Shown in pieces: positions 32,484-33,556 of a stretch of 33,556 nucleotides of DNA. This DNA comes from Ruegeria atlantica. GTDB taxonomy: Bacteria; Pseudomonadota; Alphaproteobacteria; Rhodobacterales; Rhodobacteraceae. Under the pieces are notes generated by a model. It searched no databases. It worked only from the letters and a program-made list of their open reading frames with translations, and was not told the DNA's origin. The DNA is taken from contig WQBJ01000041.1 of assembly GCA_013032095.1 (NCBI GenBank), positions 1 through 33,556 of the forward strand, given 5' to 3'. The position numbers were made by a program, and so were the translations under genes. Position 1 is the first letter of the stretch, and each line of letters begins with the position of its first letter.

Positions 32484-33319
32484 CCCTCGTCACATTGAAA
32501 GACGTCCTGCAACCAGCGTACGAACAAGGCTATGCCGTGGGCGGGTTGGTGACCCTCGGCTGGGAAGACATGCGGGCCTATGTGGCCGCGGCCGAGGCTG
32601 AAAACGCACCGGTCATCCTGCAAGCTGGACCCAGTTGTCGCGAACACACGCCGCTGCCCATTCTGGGCAAGATGTTCCGCCATCTGGCCGAGAGCGCCTC
32701 GGTCCCAGTGGTCGCACATCTGGACCACGGCTACACGTTTGAAGAGTGCAAGGTCGCGCTGGACAGCGGCTTCACGTCGCTGATGTTCGACGGGTCGCGC
32801 AAGCCGTTGCAACAGAATATCGACGAGACAGCCGCGATTGCCGAAATGGCCCATGCGGCCGGGATTTCCTGTGAGGGCGAAATTGGGTTTGTAGGTTATT
32901 CCGGCGGCGAGGGTTCAAATGGGACAGACCCAGCTGAGGCTGCGCAATTCGCCAAGGAAAGCGGTGTCGATGCGATGGCGATTTCGGTCGGCAACGTTCA
33001 CCTGCAGCAGAACAAGGAAGGCGGCCTGGATGAAGACCGCATCCGCCGGATAGACGCTATGACCGAGGTGCCGTTGGTAATCCACGGCGGCTCGGGCGTT
33101 CCGGTCGAACAGCGTGCACGTCTCGCCCGTGAAACTTCGATCTGCAAATTCAATATCGGGACTGAACTACGCATGGCCTTTGGTGCCGCCCTGCGCGAGG
33201 CGGTGAACCGTGACACTGATAAGTTTGACCGCGTGGCCATCCTGAAAGAGACCCACGATCCTGTCGAAGCGGCCGCCCGTACCGTCATTCGCGCCTTAGG
33301 CGCTCCGCCGCAGAGATAA
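32480..33319 (+). CDS. Class II aldolase, IolJ/fructose-bisphosphate aldolase family
   Basis: A 279-residue zinc-dependent class II aldolase. Zinc and catalytic residues are visible: D82 and H83 in AHLDHG, E134 in CEGEIGFVG, H174 in VGNVHLQ, H202 in IHGGSG, plus the phosphate-binding GGSG (203-206) and FNIGTE. In the inositol pathway IolJ splits 2-deoxy-5-keto-gluconate 6-phosphate into DHAP and malonate semialdehyde, which fits after iolC and iolB. The N-terminal strand (GGLVTLGWED) differs from the usual 'AFNVNN' of this family, so the substrate might be another phosphorylated keto acid or tagatose-type sugar. Its ATG overlaps the iolB TGA. Confidence 0.87.
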   Translation: MTLVTLKDVLQPAYEQGYAVGGLVTLGWEDMRAYVAAAEAENAPVILQAGPSCREHTPLPILGKMFRHLAESASVPVVAHLDHGYTFEECKVALDSGFTSLMFDGSRKPLQQNIDETAAIAEMAHAAGISCEGEIGFVGYSGGEGSNGTDPAEAAQFAKESGVDAMAISVGNVHLQQNKEGGLDEDRIRRIDAMTEVPLVIHGGSGVPVEQRARLARETSICKFNIGTELRMAFGAALREAVNRDTDKFDRVAILKETHDPVEAAARTVIRALGAPPQR

Positions 33320-33323
33320 GCTT

Positions 33324-33500
33324 TCAGAGGGTAAAGGCGCTTCGGAAGGCTTCAAGAGCGTCATCCGGATCGCCTGCCGCAAAGGCCTCCATCCCGACCG
33401 GTCCACGATAGCCCATATCATTCAACGCCCGCGCAACGGCGGCATAATTGACTTCACCCCGGAGTTCGACAGTTCGGGCGCTGATTTGAGGTGGCTTCAT
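33324..33500 (-). pseudogene. hyi: 3' fragment of a hydroxypyruvate isomerase gene
   Basis: On the minus strand the last 44 codons before the TGA at 33324-33326 read like the C-terminus of hydroxypyruvate isomerase (Hyi): GEVNYAAVARALNDMGYRGP followed by VGMEAFAAGD and a short helical end. Upstream of the glycine codon at 33456-33458 the similarity stops. The frame continues only to an ATG at 33500, with an in-frame TGA at 33519-33521, and holds nothing like the first 210 residues of Hyi. The gene is therefore broken, most likely by an insertion or rearrangement whose edge lies near 33459-33480. It converges on the aldolase gene and was probably part of the same sugar-acid locus. Confidence 0.75.
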
Positions 33501-33556
33501 TACCCGGGTTATGTATTTTCAGTGGGTTAGAGGTTGCCGGAGCGTTGAATTCCGCA

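Overview
The window looks like chromosomal DNA of a marine alphaproteobacterium of the Rhodobacteraceae (Roseobacter group). The grounds are protein-level resemblance across the window, the hemF, clpS and modABC neighbourhood, moderately high GC, and frequent ATGA start/stop overlaps. No species is claimed.

Left flank (1-13392, core-like). A pxpBCA operon encodes the ATP-dependent 5-oxoprolinase. It is followed by an HPPD-like VOC-fold dioxygenase homologue. A D-Ala-D-Ala carboxypeptidase with a SPOR domain and its own terminator lies on the minus strand. Next come a HAD phosphatase, ClpS, an RsmC-type rRNA methyltransferase, an SDR protein lacking the usual catalytic lysine, and HemF. A small secreted protein of unknown function and a molybdate ABC transporter operon (modABC) lead to a tRNA-Val(UAC) gene.

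Two genomic islands in tandem at tRNA-Val (13353-27125). The 3' part of the tRNA is repeated at 20362-20401 (40 bp, identical) and again at 27102-27125 (24 bp). Island A (about 7 kb) carries a tyrosine integrase, a serine resolvase, a membrane-anchored unknown protein, an AIPR-family protein (linked to abortive phage infection) with a nuclease-like N-terminus, and a 457-residue protein with motifs resembling the palm of single-subunit (family A-like) polymerases. Island B (about 6.7 kb) has no recombinase. It carries a divergently controlled export/uptake-type operon: two exported amidohydrolases, a DUF3299 protein and an OprB-like porin, facing an AraC-family regulator. It could be a passenger element mobilised by a related integrase.

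Right flank (27126-33556). A LacI-family regulator, two Gfo/Idh/MocA dehydrogenases, and iolC, iolB and a class II aldolase form what looks like a cyclitol or sugar-acid catabolic locus using the lower steps of the myo-inositol pathway. Near-identical 16-bp LacI-type operators lie upstream of the regulator and between the divergent dehydrogenase and kinase genes, which suggests one regulon. The window ends in a hydroxypyruvate isomerase gene of which only the last 44 or so codons remain. The sequence beyond that point is unrelated, pointing to an insertion or rearrangement.

The most novel content is island A (polymerase-like protein, AIPR protein, paired hairpins) and the three-copy att arrangement.
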